This document shows, one piece after another, positions 25,627-32,347 of a stretch of 58,013 nt of DNA. The stretch comes from a virus, in the IMG/VR virus record IMGVR_UViG_3300025671_000073, positions 1 to 58,013 of that record; one strand, given 5' to 3'. Each line of letters opens with the position of its first letter. Within the stretch, counting starts at the first letter, position 1. Under the pieces are notes generated by a model. That model was not told the origin of the DNA and did no database searches. It saw only the letters and a list, made by a program, of their open reading frames with translations. Position numbers and translations under genes: made by a program.

Positions 25627-25838
25627 TTCTCCTCCATCAGCTCGTTCACCCTGTCGTGAAGCTTTCTGACCTGCTCCATGGCGTGGTAATTCTGAGTGTT
25701 CAGAAACTCCAGCTCCGTCGCGAACCACGCCGGTGACTGCATGAGCACGCCGCGGGACAGCATGACGTGGCAGCGCTCGCAGAGCTGAGTGCCCGGCGGC
25801 GTTTTGGTGCCGCAGCCCTTCACGACGCATCGAGTCAT
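25623..25838 (-). CDS. Small zinc-finger-like protein
   Basis: 71 residues. Four cysteines in two pairs (TRCVVKGC, then LCERC at about 20-23) could bind zinc. They are followed by a helical C-terminus (YHAMEQVRKLHDRVNELMEE) suited to coiled-coil dimerisation. It is coupled to the next gene by an ATGA-type overlap. Function unknown. Confidence 0.6.
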   Translation of the reverse strand: MTRCVVKGCGTKTPPGTQLCERCHVMLSRGVLMQSPAWFATELEFLNTQNYHAMEQVRKLHDRVNELMEEK

Positions 25839-26035
25839 CCAAGGCCCCTTATGAGCCGCCGCACCCGGCTGATCGTGTTCTTCATCGTTCGCTCCTTCAC
25901 CTTGCTCCCGTGCGACAAGGCGCAAGCCATATGGCCGCCGATATACAGGATATCATGTTTCTTTTTGCTCACGAGCTCATATTCCACGTCGTGCTCATCG
26001 AGGATGTTGAGGATTGGTTCTGGTATCTTGGTCAT
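25835..26035 (-). CDS. Small HicA-like or dsRBD-like protein
   Basis: 66 residues, strong ribosome site AGGAGAAGG. The ending, KHDILYIGGHMACAL, then a Ser/Lys loop and NTISRVRRLIRG, is the small alpha/beta pattern seen in phage HicA-related proteins. The catalytic His of HicA toxins cannot be assigned and no HicB antitoxin follows, so a toxin role is not supported. Confidence 0.6.
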   Translation of the reverse strand: MTKIPEPILNILDEHDVEYELVSKKKHDILYIGGHMACALSHGSKVKERTMKNTISRVRRLIRGLG

Positions 26036-26047
26036 TGGTTCCTTCTC

Positions 26048-26143
26048 CTAAAAGGGTGGCTCTTGGTCCTTGAATGCAGGGCGCCAGATCACGCTGACGC
26101 CGTGCATTGCTTCGATGAAGGCCTCAAGACTCGTCGGCCACAT
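26048..26143 (-). CDS. Possible very small ORF (31 residues)
   Basis: It starts MWPTSLEAFIEAMHGVSVIW and fills the gap between two leftward genes, overlapping the upstream one by 20 bp and ending 12 bp before the next ATG. Its contents look protein-like, but no ribosome site is clear. Confidence 0.35.
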   Translation of the reverse strand: MWPTSLEAFIEAMHGVSVIWRPAFKDQEPPF

Positions 26144-26336
26144 CGTCCATGTGCTCCTTGATCGCGTCCATGTTCTTTTCCATGGTGTTGACCACAGCCC
26201 GAAGAAACGCCACCACGATCTCGGGCTTTTCCAGATAGCCGTGAAGAATGGTCAAGATGAACGTAGCGAGCTGCTCCGGTTCCAAGCGGTCCGGCATTTC
26301 GTCTTCCAGATACTCGACGATCTCATGAATGTTCAC
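26124..26336 (-). CDS. Hypothetical helical protein
   Basis: 70 residues from a GTG at 26336, which overlaps the upstream stop as GTGA and has GGAGG 7 bases before it. It is acidic and helical throughout (IHEIVEYLEDEMPDRLEPEQ, then FLRAVVNTMEKNMDAIKEHM). Function unknown. Confidence 0.65.
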   Translation of the reverse strand: MNIHEIVEYLEDEMPDRLEPEQLATFILTILHGYLEKPEIVVAFLRAVVNTMEKNMDAIKEHMDDVADES

Positions 26337-26830
26337 AGGAAGTCCTCCGGTTTTTTGGCCCACAGGACGTTGCAGGCGCGTTTGTTCGACCCATAGTGCA
26401 CGTCCGCACGGGCCACTCTCTGTTTGGCAAACAGGCGGTTGAGGACGTCGCGCGCCGTGTTGACGTCGACGTCAAGTTCCTTGGCCGCTTCGGCCGTGGT
26501 CAGATAACCGAGCTCCGGGTCGTCGAGGGCAGACAGGATCGTTTCCATCATGTCGTAGATGTCGGACCCCGGACCTTGGTCCTTGTGCGCCTCCGGCATC
26601 TCCGTCTCCGGCGGATCGACATAAATGCCCATCCACTTCGTGTTCGACTGTCGTTCAGGGTTGTTCGGAACCACCGTCACCGTGCGATACTCGCCAGCGA
26701 CAAGCTTGGCTGCACGGGTGACCCCGGGTGGGATGTAAACCCCGTCACCAGTCTCCGGCACCGCACCGAAGGCGTCGTCCTTGATCGTCATGTTCGTGAT
26801 CAGGATCCTCATTTTTTGATTCTCGGACAT
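26333..26830 (-). CDS. Putative DNA-binding protein with C-terminal HTH
   Basis: 165 residues, ribosome site AGGAGA. The N-terminal half is beta-rich (RILITNMTIKDDAFGAV, then YRTVTVV). The C-terminal half has GYLTTAEAAKELDVDVNTAR followed by DVLNRLFAKQRVAR, a winged HTH. First gene of the leftward cluster, divergent from the HTH gene at 26895 across a palindromic control region. Probably an early regulator. Confidence 0.7.
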   Translation of the reverse strand: MSENQKMRILITNMTIKDDAFGAVPETGDGVYIPPGVTRAAKLVAGEYRTVTVVPNNPERQSNTKWMGIYVDPPETEMPEAHKDQGPGSDIYDMMETILSALDDPELGYLTTAEAAKELDVDVNTARDVLNRLFAKQRVARADVHYGSNKRACNVLWAKKPEDFL

Positions 26831-26855
26831 CTTGTCTCCTGTTATGGTTTGTGCA

Positions 26856-26880
26856 TATGTTGTTAAGGATAAACAACATA
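26856..26880. promoter_or_regulatory. Operator candidate: 9-bp inverted repeat
   Basis: TATGTTGTT, a 7-bp spacer and AACAACATA form a perfect dyad centred between two divergent genes, 14 bp upstream of the GTG of an HTH gene and just before its GGAGGG ribosome site. This is a typical place for autoregulation by the HTH protein, possibly together with the divergent regulator at 26830. Confidence 0.65.
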
Positions 26881-26894
26881 GCGGAGGGTTTCAA

Positions 26895-27242
26895 GTGGAT
26901 TTCGACCGGGCGATCGAACTTCGCAGGCAGGGCTGCAGCTACAAAAAGATAGCTGAAACAATGGGTTATGCCCCAAGTACGATACGGAACAGGTTTATCA
27001 AGGAATATGACAAGGGGAATCTCCTTGAGCTGAGTGGTTATGGTGGCGCGGATCCGAATTCAAATCCGGTAGATGGTTACTCCTTGCGGCGTGGACCTCG
27101 GCTCAGGGCCGGGACCCGGATTGTCGACAAGCTGACGAGCGACGAAAAGTGGAAGGTTGCCATCATGATGGAGAAGCGCGGACATCGGACCTTGAACGGG
27201 CTTCTCCTTAGCCTCCTGAGAAAAGAAATAAACGGTCAGTGA
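26895..27242 (+). CDS. HTH DNA-binding protein
   Basis: 115 residues from a GTG at 26895, chosen because GGAGGG ends 6 bases before it; a longer frame reaches 26832. VDFDRAIELRRQGCSYKKIA, followed by ETMGYAPSTIRNRFIKEY, is a Sigma70-region-4-like or resolvase-like HTH. The C-terminal 45 residues are basic. It is a lone rightward gene among leftward early genes, so it is likely a regulator. Confidence 0.7.
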   Translation: MDFDRAIELRRQGCSYKKIAETMGYAPSTIRNRFIKEYDKGNLLELSGYGGADPNSNPVDGYSLRRGPRLRAGTRIVDKLTSDEKWKVAIMMEKRGHRTLNGLLLSLLRKEINGQ

Positions 27243-27445
27243 GGCCTGACCCTCGGCCTCGGTGACGACGACAACACCCTCGTTTCGTGGCACTGGGCCA
27301 TGCTGTCAGGATAGGTTTGCCGGATCGGCTCGTAGATCGCGGGCATTGCATCGCCGCAGGCTTTCATGCTGGGGAACATGATGACGCTCTCGGCGTCCTC
27401 GCCCAGCACGGGGTAGGTCAAGATCAGGAAGGTCCAGAAGGTCAT
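27236..27445 (-). CDS. Small exported or membrane protein
   Basis: 69 residues from ATG 27445 with AAAGG upstream. The N-terminus MTFWTFLILTYPVLG is hydrophobic, like a short signal sequence or anchor. Two Cys follow in a small soluble part (SMKACGDAMPAIYEPI, then AQCHETR). Similar small phage proteins of unknown function are common. It is convergent with the HTH gene, overlapping 7 bp. Confidence 0.6.
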   Translation of the reverse strand: MTFWTFLILTYPVLGEDAESVIMFPSMKACGDAMPAIYEPIRQTYPDSMAQCHETRVLSSSPRPRVRPH

Positions 27446-27458
27446 GTGTCGGTGCCTT

Positions 27459-27587
27459 TCAGTTCTGCGAGCGAAGAACAATCGCAGCAAGTGCTACAAT
27501 AGCCCCTACCCAAGTGCCCAAAAAGAAAGCCGACAAAACGACCCAATTCGGGTGACCTTGTTTTACGATGGTGACTGGATTAGTCAT
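27459..27587 (-). CDS. Single-span membrane protein (42 residues)
   Basis: The sequence MTNPVTIVKQGHPNWVV is followed by one transmembrane helix (LSAFFLGTWVGAIVALAAIV) and a short basic end. It overlaps the upstream coiled-coil gene by 8 bp. Small size and a single span would allow a holin-like or superinfection role, but nothing specific supports either. Confidence 0.6.
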   Translation of the reverse strand: MTNPVTIVKQGHPNWVVLSAFFLGTWVGAIVALAAIVLRSQN

Positions 27588-27792
27588 CGGTCTTGGCCTC
27601 CAGTTCTGCGAGGGTGGTGCGGGCGTCATGGATTTCGTCGTCCAAAGGCGACATGCCCCGCTCGTATTCATCTTTGCGGAACAGATCATACTCCTCGACC
27701 ACGTTGCGCAAAGCCTCCACCGCCTTCGCCAGCTTGGCGTCCAGTTCTTCGCAACGCTTGCACGTCGCCTTGCTCAAGTCCCACTTAGCCAT
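27580..27792 (-). CDS. Small coiled-coil protein
   Basis: 70 residues from ATG 27792, with a GAG-rich leader. After CKRC near residue 11 the protein is a continuous charged helix (ELDAKLAKAVEALRNVVEEY). Function unknown; part of the leftward small-gene cluster 27236-28983. Confidence 0.6.
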   Translation of the reverse strand: MAKWDLSKATCKRCEELDAKLAKAVEALRNVVEEYDLFRKDEYERGMSPLDDEIHDARTTLAELEAKTDD

Positions 27793-27834
27793 ACGCTCAC
27801 TCTCGCCCCTGATTGCAGTCATGATTGCAGCGGG

Positions 27835-28047
27835 TCATCCCACCAACCCCGCCAGCTTCGCGCCCTCGTAGAGCGCCTTAGCATCTTCGAACGCACGGCG
27901 TGTCATGCCGTGGTCGATGATGCAGTCAATGTCGGCGGCTATCTCTTGCAACGCCGCCACAGGCGCACCGTCCTCGTTGTCAGCGGCGCGGATGACGCGA
28001 TAGATCGCGTCATTCAATTCGTGCAAGGCCTCGGTGTAGTCATTCAT
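27835..28047 (-). CDS. Hypothetical helical protein
   Basis: 70 residues, ribosome site GGGAGA; its ATG overlaps the upstream stop. The sequence is acidic and helical (YTEALHELNDAIYRVIRAAD, then IDHGMTRRAFEDAKALYEGA). No family recognised. Confidence 0.65.
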   Translation of the reverse strand: MNDYTEALHELNDAIYRVIRAADNEDGAPVAALQEIAADIDCIIDHGMTRRAFEDAKALYEGAKLAGLVG

Positions 28048-28256
28048 AGCTGTTTCTCCCGGCTCAGCATCTTGGCAAGGTCAAGGATGTCTTGGATGTT
28101 GCACTCTTCAACCTCGAATACCGCCCACCAATCGCCATTGGGCGTCTGGCGGATGCCCTTCAGCGGGCCCTTATGACGTAGGCAGTCGTTGAGCACATCA
28201 GCTTGGTCCGCGGCCCACGCCGCGAGGTTCTCCAGCTTCTCGTCTATTGTTTGCAT
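28044..28256 (-). CDS. Hypothetical small protein
   Basis: 70 residues with AAGGAGG upstream. It contains DEKLENLAAWAADQADVLND followed by a small beta part (GDWWAVFEVEECN). It overlaps both neighbours by a few bases, indicating one transcript. No family recognised. Confidence 0.65.
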   Translation of the reverse strand: MQTIDEKLENLAAWAADQADVLNDCLRHKGPLKGIRQTPNGDWWAVFEVEECNIQDILDLAKMLSREKQL

Positions 28257-28636
28257 TGCAGTTCCTCCTTCAGTGTCATGTATTTCTCACGCAGCCGTCG
28301 GCAGAGCTCGAAGTCGTAACCGCGGTCACGGCTCTCCTCGGATTGCCACTCGCGCCACGCAGCATCGAGCCTTGCTTCTTGGTCCTCCTCCGTGGATAAA
28401 CTCATCTCATAGGCCTCCGATACGTCGCCAAGCACATCCTGAAGATAGTCAGCCTCCAAGAGGGCACACGCGTCCAACATACGGCAAAAGAATGCGGCCT
28501 CGCCCGTTTCCCTGTTGCCGACCGCGATGCCGATTACCTCATACGGAAAGCTGTCCGGCATCTTGTCGTTGATCTCATCAATCTCGTCCCCAAAAATCGG
28601 CTCGATCCCGGCTTCCCAGTCATAAGAATGTGCCAT
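28244..28636 (-). CDS. Hypothetical acidic protein
   Basis: 130 residues, acidic, with an alpha/beta start (YEVIGIAVGNRETGEAAFFC) and a charged helical C-terminus (DAAWREWQSEESRDRG). It overlaps the next gene by 13 bp. Function unknown. Confidence 0.65.
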   Translation of the reverse strand: MAHSYDWEAGIEPIFGDEIDEINDKMPDSFPYEVIGIAVGNRETGEAAFFCRMLDACALLEADYLQDVLGDVSEAYEMSLSTEEDQEARLDAAWREWQSEESRDRGYDFELCRRLREKYMTLKEELQCKQ

Positions 28637-28983
28637 CAGCTTCCCCCCATGAGTTGGCGCGCCTCATTGGTGATCCGCCCGGCCAAGTACCGAGAAGCTA
28701 GGTCCTCGGGCGTCGTGCCGGCCGTGGAGGCCAAGGCATGCAGGAGGCGCAGGTCCGCCTCGCCGAGGGGGACAGAGACGCCGGTAGGGGGATGGTCCTC
28801 CTGATACCGCTGCAGGGCCTCCTCGGCGCAGGTAATGCAGCCCACGCCCACATAACCTTGGTCCTTGGACGCCTCGTGGGCGTCCCAGTAGACCTTGATC
28901 AGCTTGGACAGGTATTGGATGTCGAACGGATGCGATTCGTCGGCAATCGCGCGGGTCAGGTCGGACAGGGTTTTGTAAGTCAT
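28636..28983 (-). CDS. Hypothetical protein, first of leftward cluster
   Basis: 115 residues from ATG 28983 with GGAG upstream. It has CITCAEEALQRYQ near residue 54 and a helical C-terminus (EADLRLLHALASTAG). First gene of the 27236-28983 transcript, facing the AT-rich region that holds its promoter. Function unknown. Confidence 0.65.
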   Translation of the reverse strand: MTYKTLSDLTRAIADESHPFDIQYLSKLIKVYWDAHEASKDQGYVGVGCITCAEEALQRYQEDHPPTGVSVPLGEADLRLLHALASTAGTTPEDLASRYLAGRITNEARQLMGGS

Positions 28984-29476
28984 GCTTGCTCCTTTGCTTG
29001 ATACACACCGGACCAAAATGCAGGGGCTCTTGGCTCTCGGACCTTGGTCCGGTGTAAAGCCCCGTGAGGAGGGCTTGGTTGTAGGTTAGTTGTTGGTGTG
29101 GGTGGTGTCAAGAGGGTGGTTCTTGGTTCTTGGTTCGTTCTAAAAACGGCCCGTAAGGGTTTTTTCGGTTGCGTCGACTCGTTCCACCACTCAATCGGCG
29201 ATTTTGCCGTAGAAACGTAGAAAACCCTGTTTTAACCCCTTTTTTGTTATGTTTTACAGTAACTTAAGTGTTCTACACTCTTTCTACATCGATTGTTTTT
29301 TCTACAGCAGAAACGTAGAATACTCATCTCACAACTGCGGGTTTTAGGTTTTTGTCAACTCAAAGTTTCATCTGACCTAACCAAAAAAAGACTATAGGGG
29401 CTGGAAAAACCCTGTCTTGAGGGGTGCGGGTTGTTGTTGTATTGTGGGGGTCGAGCCCCACATCTGGAGGATTCCG
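28984..29476. other. Divergent AT-rich noncoding region, possible replication origin
   Basis: 493 bp without a gene, between divergent transcripts. It holds a 12-bp perfect inverted repeat at 29005-29016 and 29044-29055 (arm ACACCGGACCAA). Six TTCTAC/GTAGAA hexamers follow at 29209, 29217, 29271, 29282, 29300 and 29315, embedded in T- and A-runs, by far the most AT-rich stretch of the window. Such iteron-like clusters beside an AT-rich tract are usual for replication origins or complex promoters. TTTTGTCAA at 29350 and CTATAGG at 29392 are possible promoter parts for the terminase gene. Confidence 0.5.
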
Positions 29477-30091
29477 ATGCCCAAGCGCAAAGCGCCTGCC
29501 CCTAAAGAACTGACGTACAAGACGCAGGAAGAGCTGGAGATCGAGGCCCAGACCGGCCACAAGCTCTCGATGCGGCAACGCCGGTTCGCGGAGCGGTTTG
29601 TCGAGGGCGATTGCTCCGCCACGCAGGCGGCGATCGAGGCTGGGTACAGCCCGAAGGCGGCAGCGCAGCAGGCATGGCAGCTTTTGAACCCTGCCGATTC
29701 TCCGCAAGTGGTGGCATACATCGCACAGCTGCGCGAAGACATGGAAATCCGCTACGGTGTGACCAAGGAGGGCATGCTCAAGCGCCTGTACACTCTGTCC
29801 CGTGGCGCCGAAGGCGAAGGCCAGTTCAGCGCCGCCATCAACGCTGAGAAGATCCGCGCCTCTCTCGGGGGTCTGACGATCGACAGGCGGGAGACCATCA
29901 GCACCGTGCAGGACATGACCAAGGACCAAGTGCTGGCGCGCCTTGAAGACCTTCGCAAGAAACACCCCAGCGCTTTCTCTGTGATCGACGCCAGTTACGA
30001 GGATGTGACCAATGAGCAAGGGCCCCGAGGCGAACCTCTGGCAATCGATGCGGAAGTCATTGCCCAAGGGGATGAACCCGACCCGGCTTGA
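29477..30091 (+). CDS. terS: Terminase small subunit
   Basis: 204 residues from ATG 29477 with GGAGG upstream. The N-terminal domain LSMRQRRFAERFVEGDCSAT followed by QAAIEAGYSPKAAAQQAWQL is the HTH of the Terminase_2 family that recognises packaging DNA. The central helices (REDMEIRYGVTKEGMLKRLY) would oligomerise into a ring. It is unusual that it lies 9 kb from the large subunit gene (39452) and among early genes. The last 80 bp overlap the nuclease gene. Confidence 0.9.
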   Translation: MPKRKAPAPKELTYKTQEELEIEAQTGHKLSMRQRRFAERFVEGDCSATQAAIEAGYSPKAAAQQAWQLLNPADSPQVVAYIAQLREDMEIRYGVTKEGMLKRLYTLSRGAEGEGQFSAAINAEKIRASLGGLTIDRRETISTVQDMTKDQVLARLEDLRKKHPSAFSVIDASYEDVTNEQGPRGEPLAIDAEVIAQGDEPDPA

Positions 30092-30578
30092 GAACCGGCA
30101 CGGGGGCGGCGTTCCCGATCTCGAACTGCAATGGTCCACAGGATCAGCGTTTGTTGAGCTGAAGGCGCCCCGCTCCACCCCACGTCTGTCTTCTGAAAAC
30201 CTGAAAATCCGACCACACTTGTTCAGTTTTTCCGAACAAGACTGGGCGGATTCAATGTTAAAGGGTTTAACACCACAAAATTTGATGGAAGACATCACAG
30301 ATCTTGATTTTACCACAGCGTCGCAAAGCGCCTCCTTGGCCTCGAAGGATCAGAAGGCTTGGCATGCAAGGCGTTTCGCCAATAACGGCCTCTCGTTTTT
30401 CTTGCAAAAGACCCCCGGTCCAAGCTCCTATCGCCTCCTGTCCCCGTATTTGGACCAAGAATCGGGGTCCTTGCGCCTTGGACTGGTGTGCGAGACGAAA
30501 GATGTTGCGTTAATGTGGTATGCCCTGCGCCTCTGCGCAGAGATGCACAGCCTTGCGGCCCTGCGGCTCGATGTATGA
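30012..30578 (+). CDS. PD-(D/E)XK nuclease, VRR-NUC-like
   Basis: 188 residues, starting inside the terS end. The active site RLENRHGGGVPDLELQ, then SAFVELKAP at about 40-55, gives Glu, Pro-Asp and Glu-x-Lys in the standard order. The rest is helical without recognised motifs. The last 10 residues are encoded by the GCGGCCCT repeat that continues downstream, so the original C-terminus may have been altered by repeat spread. Linked to terS, it could process DNA for packaging. Confidence 0.7.
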   Translation: MSKGPEANLWQSMRKSLPKGMNPTRLENRHGGGVPDLELQWSTGSAFVELKAPRSTPRLSSENLKIRPHLFSFSEQDWADSMLKGLTPQNLMEDITDLDFTTASQSASLASKDQKAWHARRFANNGLSFFLQKTPGPSSYRLLSPYLDQESGSLRLGLVCETKDVALMWYALRLCAEMHSLAALRLDV

Positions 30579-30722
30579 ATAAAACGCACAGCCTTGCGGC
30601 CCTGCGCCTTGCGGCCCTGCGGCTCTATGTTCGGGTTTTCCGAATCTTGCGGCCCTTAAGTTCAGGTTTCCTGAACCTTGTCCCGGGTGGGTGGATCCGG
30701 GCGCCGTGGCGCCCGGCCGTTG
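30549..30722. repeat. GCGGCCCT repeats and hairpins after the nuclease gene
   Basis: Four copies of CTTGCGGCCCT occur between 30549 and 30656. Then come hairpins: TTCGG/CCGAA (30630-30644), GTTCAGG/CCTGAAC with a TTT loop (30660-30676) and a GC-rich 8-bp stem (30697-30716, arm CCGGGCGC). No gene is convincing here. The last hairpin follows the stop of the leftward gene at 30723 and may end its mRNA. Confidence 0.65.
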
Positions 30723-30881
30723 CTATACCTTCTCCTCAACCCACTTTCTCGCCGCTTGGATGGATGGAAAACCGGATTCGAGACAACGGCCGTTTTGAAA
30801 AACGGCCGCTGTTTCATAATTCCTTTTTATAATTAAAAAATTACGGTATCGAATTATTCCATTTTTTTTGCGTCGCGCCAT
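30723..30881 (-). CDS. Small basic protein (52 residues)
   Basis: It starts MARRKKNGIIRYRNFLIIKR behind AAGGAAAGGG. An alternating strand pattern is followed by a short helix (SIQAARKWVEEKV), as in small single-domain phage proteins that may bind nucleic acid. It ends the leftward transcript that includes the GP88-like gene. Confidence 0.6.
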   Translation of the reverse strand: MARRKKNGIIRYRNFLIIKRNYETAAVFQNGRCLESGFPSIQAARKWVEEKV

Positions 30882-30937
30882 GTTTTCCCTTTCCTTGTCT
30901 AGTGGATCCCCGGACCGTGGCCCGGGGACCGTGTCCC

Positions 30938-31552
30938 TCAGTATTTTTTGACCTTTTCCACGATCGTATCCACGCCGTTCCCGATCGTATAGCACAGCAT
31001 GCAATCCTTGCATTTCTGGCCCGTGCAGTTCTGACGCTCCGGTGCCATATCCTCCGGCACGTTGTTAAAGGACCGATGGAACCCGCGCGGCGGCGCGCTA
31101 AGGATATGCCCAATCTTTGGGTTGGAATAGATCAGGATCAGGTTGGCGGGCTTGCTGCGGCTGGCCAGCACGCGGCGGACGATGTCAACCCGCTTTGTCC
31201 AAAGGGCCACGGCGCAATGCGGATTGCGCTCTGCCAAACGGCATATATTCTCAAAATGTGTGCTGTTGATCAGTTCCCCGTGGGCATTGATCCGCAGAAA
31301 TGCGTCTGCCACAAAGGGTAATTGCGCCGGGTCAAGCGCTGCGGCCGCCAAGTAATCGCTGTTGCGCTGCAGGGCCGGGGCCATATTTTTGCGGTATGTG
31401 CGCAGCATGGCATGCGAATAGCATTTAGTGCAGATATTATCCGCGCCCCCTTCGGCGTTTTGCTTCACGCAATATTCGTTTGTTACGGTATTCGTGGACA
31501 CGGCGCGCAACCCGTCAAGCTTGCCGGTCATCTTGGAAAAGTGGATCCCCAT
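30938..31552 (-). CDS. GP88-like cysteine-rich protein
   Basis: 204 residues, AGGAGG upstream. Conserved-looking blocks are NTVTNEYCVKQN, ICTKCYSHAMLRTYRKNM, FLRINAHGELINSTHFENIC and ALWTKRVD. A C-terminal Cys cluster (CTGQKCKDCMLC, about 172-183) follows. This corresponds to the Gene product 88 type of phage protein as I remember it; the cysteines suggest metal or Fe-S binding. No biochemical function is established to my knowledge. The gene sits in a 1.1 kb segment bracketed by GCGGCCCT repeats. Confidence 0.65.
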   Translation of the reverse strand: MGIHFSKMTGKLDGLRAVSTNTVTNEYCVKQNAEGGADNICTKCYSHAMLRTYRKNMAPALQRNSDYLAAAALDPAQLPFVADAFLRINAHGELINSTHFENICRLAERNPHCAVALWTKRVDIVRRVLASRSKPANLILIYSNPKIGHILSAPPRGFHRSFNNVPEDMAPERQNCTGQKCKDCMLCYTIGNGVDTIVEKVKKY

Positions 31553-31899
31553 GGATCAAGCCTCCTATTTGAAAAGGGCAGAATCGCCCACCGAAACCTT
31601 AGCAGAATCACAACCAACACACAAGCGAAAAGGTCGGCGGCGCCCCCAAATAGCGCAAGCCGGCCGGGACGATCGCTGCGGCCCTGCGGCCCTGCGGCCC
31701 TTCGCGCGAGCCCTGCGGCCCTTCGGGCGCTTCCTCCCCGGGTAGAGCCTCGACCCGAAGGGTCGAGTCCGGGTAAACTCGACCCAAGGCCGTAGGCCGT
31801 GGGTCATATAATGAGTGAGCCCCGGAACGGGGCGAACACAATGTAAACCGACGGAGTCTCGAGCTTGGGGCGAGCCGGTGCCCGCCCCGAGATAGTGTG
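31553..31899. other. Noncoding structured region with GCGGCCCT repeats
   Basis: 347 bp without a convincing gene. Four GCGGCCCT copies lie at 31679-31725. Four hairpins follow in a row: 31749-31767 (arm CTCGACCC, GAA loop), 31781-31805 (GACCC-AA-GGCC, GTA loop), 31819-31833 (GCCCCG, GAA loop) and 31864-31891 (arm CTTGGGGCG). They lie downstream of the leftward gene at 31900, so they may form the 3' end of that transcript or a separate RNA. TATAAT at 31807 has no -35. Confidence 0.6.
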
Positions 31900-32109
31900 T
31901 TACCAATCCCCCCACCCGGCCGACCGGCTGGCCCAGTTGTCCGCGGCGATCGCCTCTTCCTCGGCGCGGATCTGCTCGCCGTATTTGGCTTCGCAGTCGT
32001 CGCACACCGCGCGTCCGCCGTATGGGTCAGTGCGTCCGCAGGGAACGAAGATCTCGCGGTAGCTGTATCCGCGGGCGACGTGGTAGCTCACTTTGTTTGT
32101 GCAGGTCAT
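31900..32109 (-). CDS. Small zinc-ribbon protein
   Basis: 69 residues from ATG 32109. PCGRTDPYGGRAVCDDCEAK is a motif I have met in several phage proteins; with Cys3 it would make a zinc ribbon. The acidic C-terminus follows. Last gene of the leftward run that starts at 34279. Function unknown. Confidence 0.7.
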   Translation of the reverse strand: MTCTNKVSYHVARGYSYREIFVPCGRTDPYGGRAVCDDCEAKYGEQIRAEEEAIAADNWASRSAGWGDW

Positions 32110-32155
32110 TGCTTGTCTCCTTTTGGGTGGGACGCCCGAAGGCGCCCCGCTGTGG

Positions 32156-32347
32156 TTATTTGACCCGGGCGCATTCGAACTCGCCGGGGTATTCTTTGCG
32201 TAGTTTGGCGAGGGCCCTTTCGGCCCCTCCCCATGTTTTCCAGCCGGGGTTGCTACTGTCGTAGAACCACTGCCAGACCTGACGTCGTTTGTGCCAGCGC
32301 TCAAGGTCCACGGCGCCCGCTCCGGGTTTTACTATGTGGTAGATCAT
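32156..32347 (-). CDS. Hypothetical small aromatic-rich protein
   Basis: 63 residues from ATG 32347, which touches the upstream stop. It includes WHKRRQVWQWFYDSSNPGWK and then GGAERALAKLRKEYP. The Trp-rich beta part and terminal helix suggest a compact domain. No family recognised. A UUCG-type hairpin (32128-32147 read on the minus strand) follows its stop. Confidence 0.65.
   Translation of the reverse strand: MIYHIVKPGAGAVDLERWHKRRQVWQWFYDSSNPGWKTWGGAERALAKLRKEYPGEFECARVK

Noticed and set aside
25835-26035. HicA/HicB toxin-antitoxin pair
   Set aside because: The HicA-like similarity is weak and no HicB partner gene is adjacent.
29382-29400. T7-type promoter core (GACTATAGGGG)
   Set aside because: Only the CTATAGG part matches, similar short matches at 23063 and 37121 share no upstream consensus, and no single-subunit RNA polymerase gene was recognised.
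31807-31812. TATAAT as a promoter -10
   Set aside because: No -35 at 16-18 bp, and the site lies in the spacer between two hairpins.
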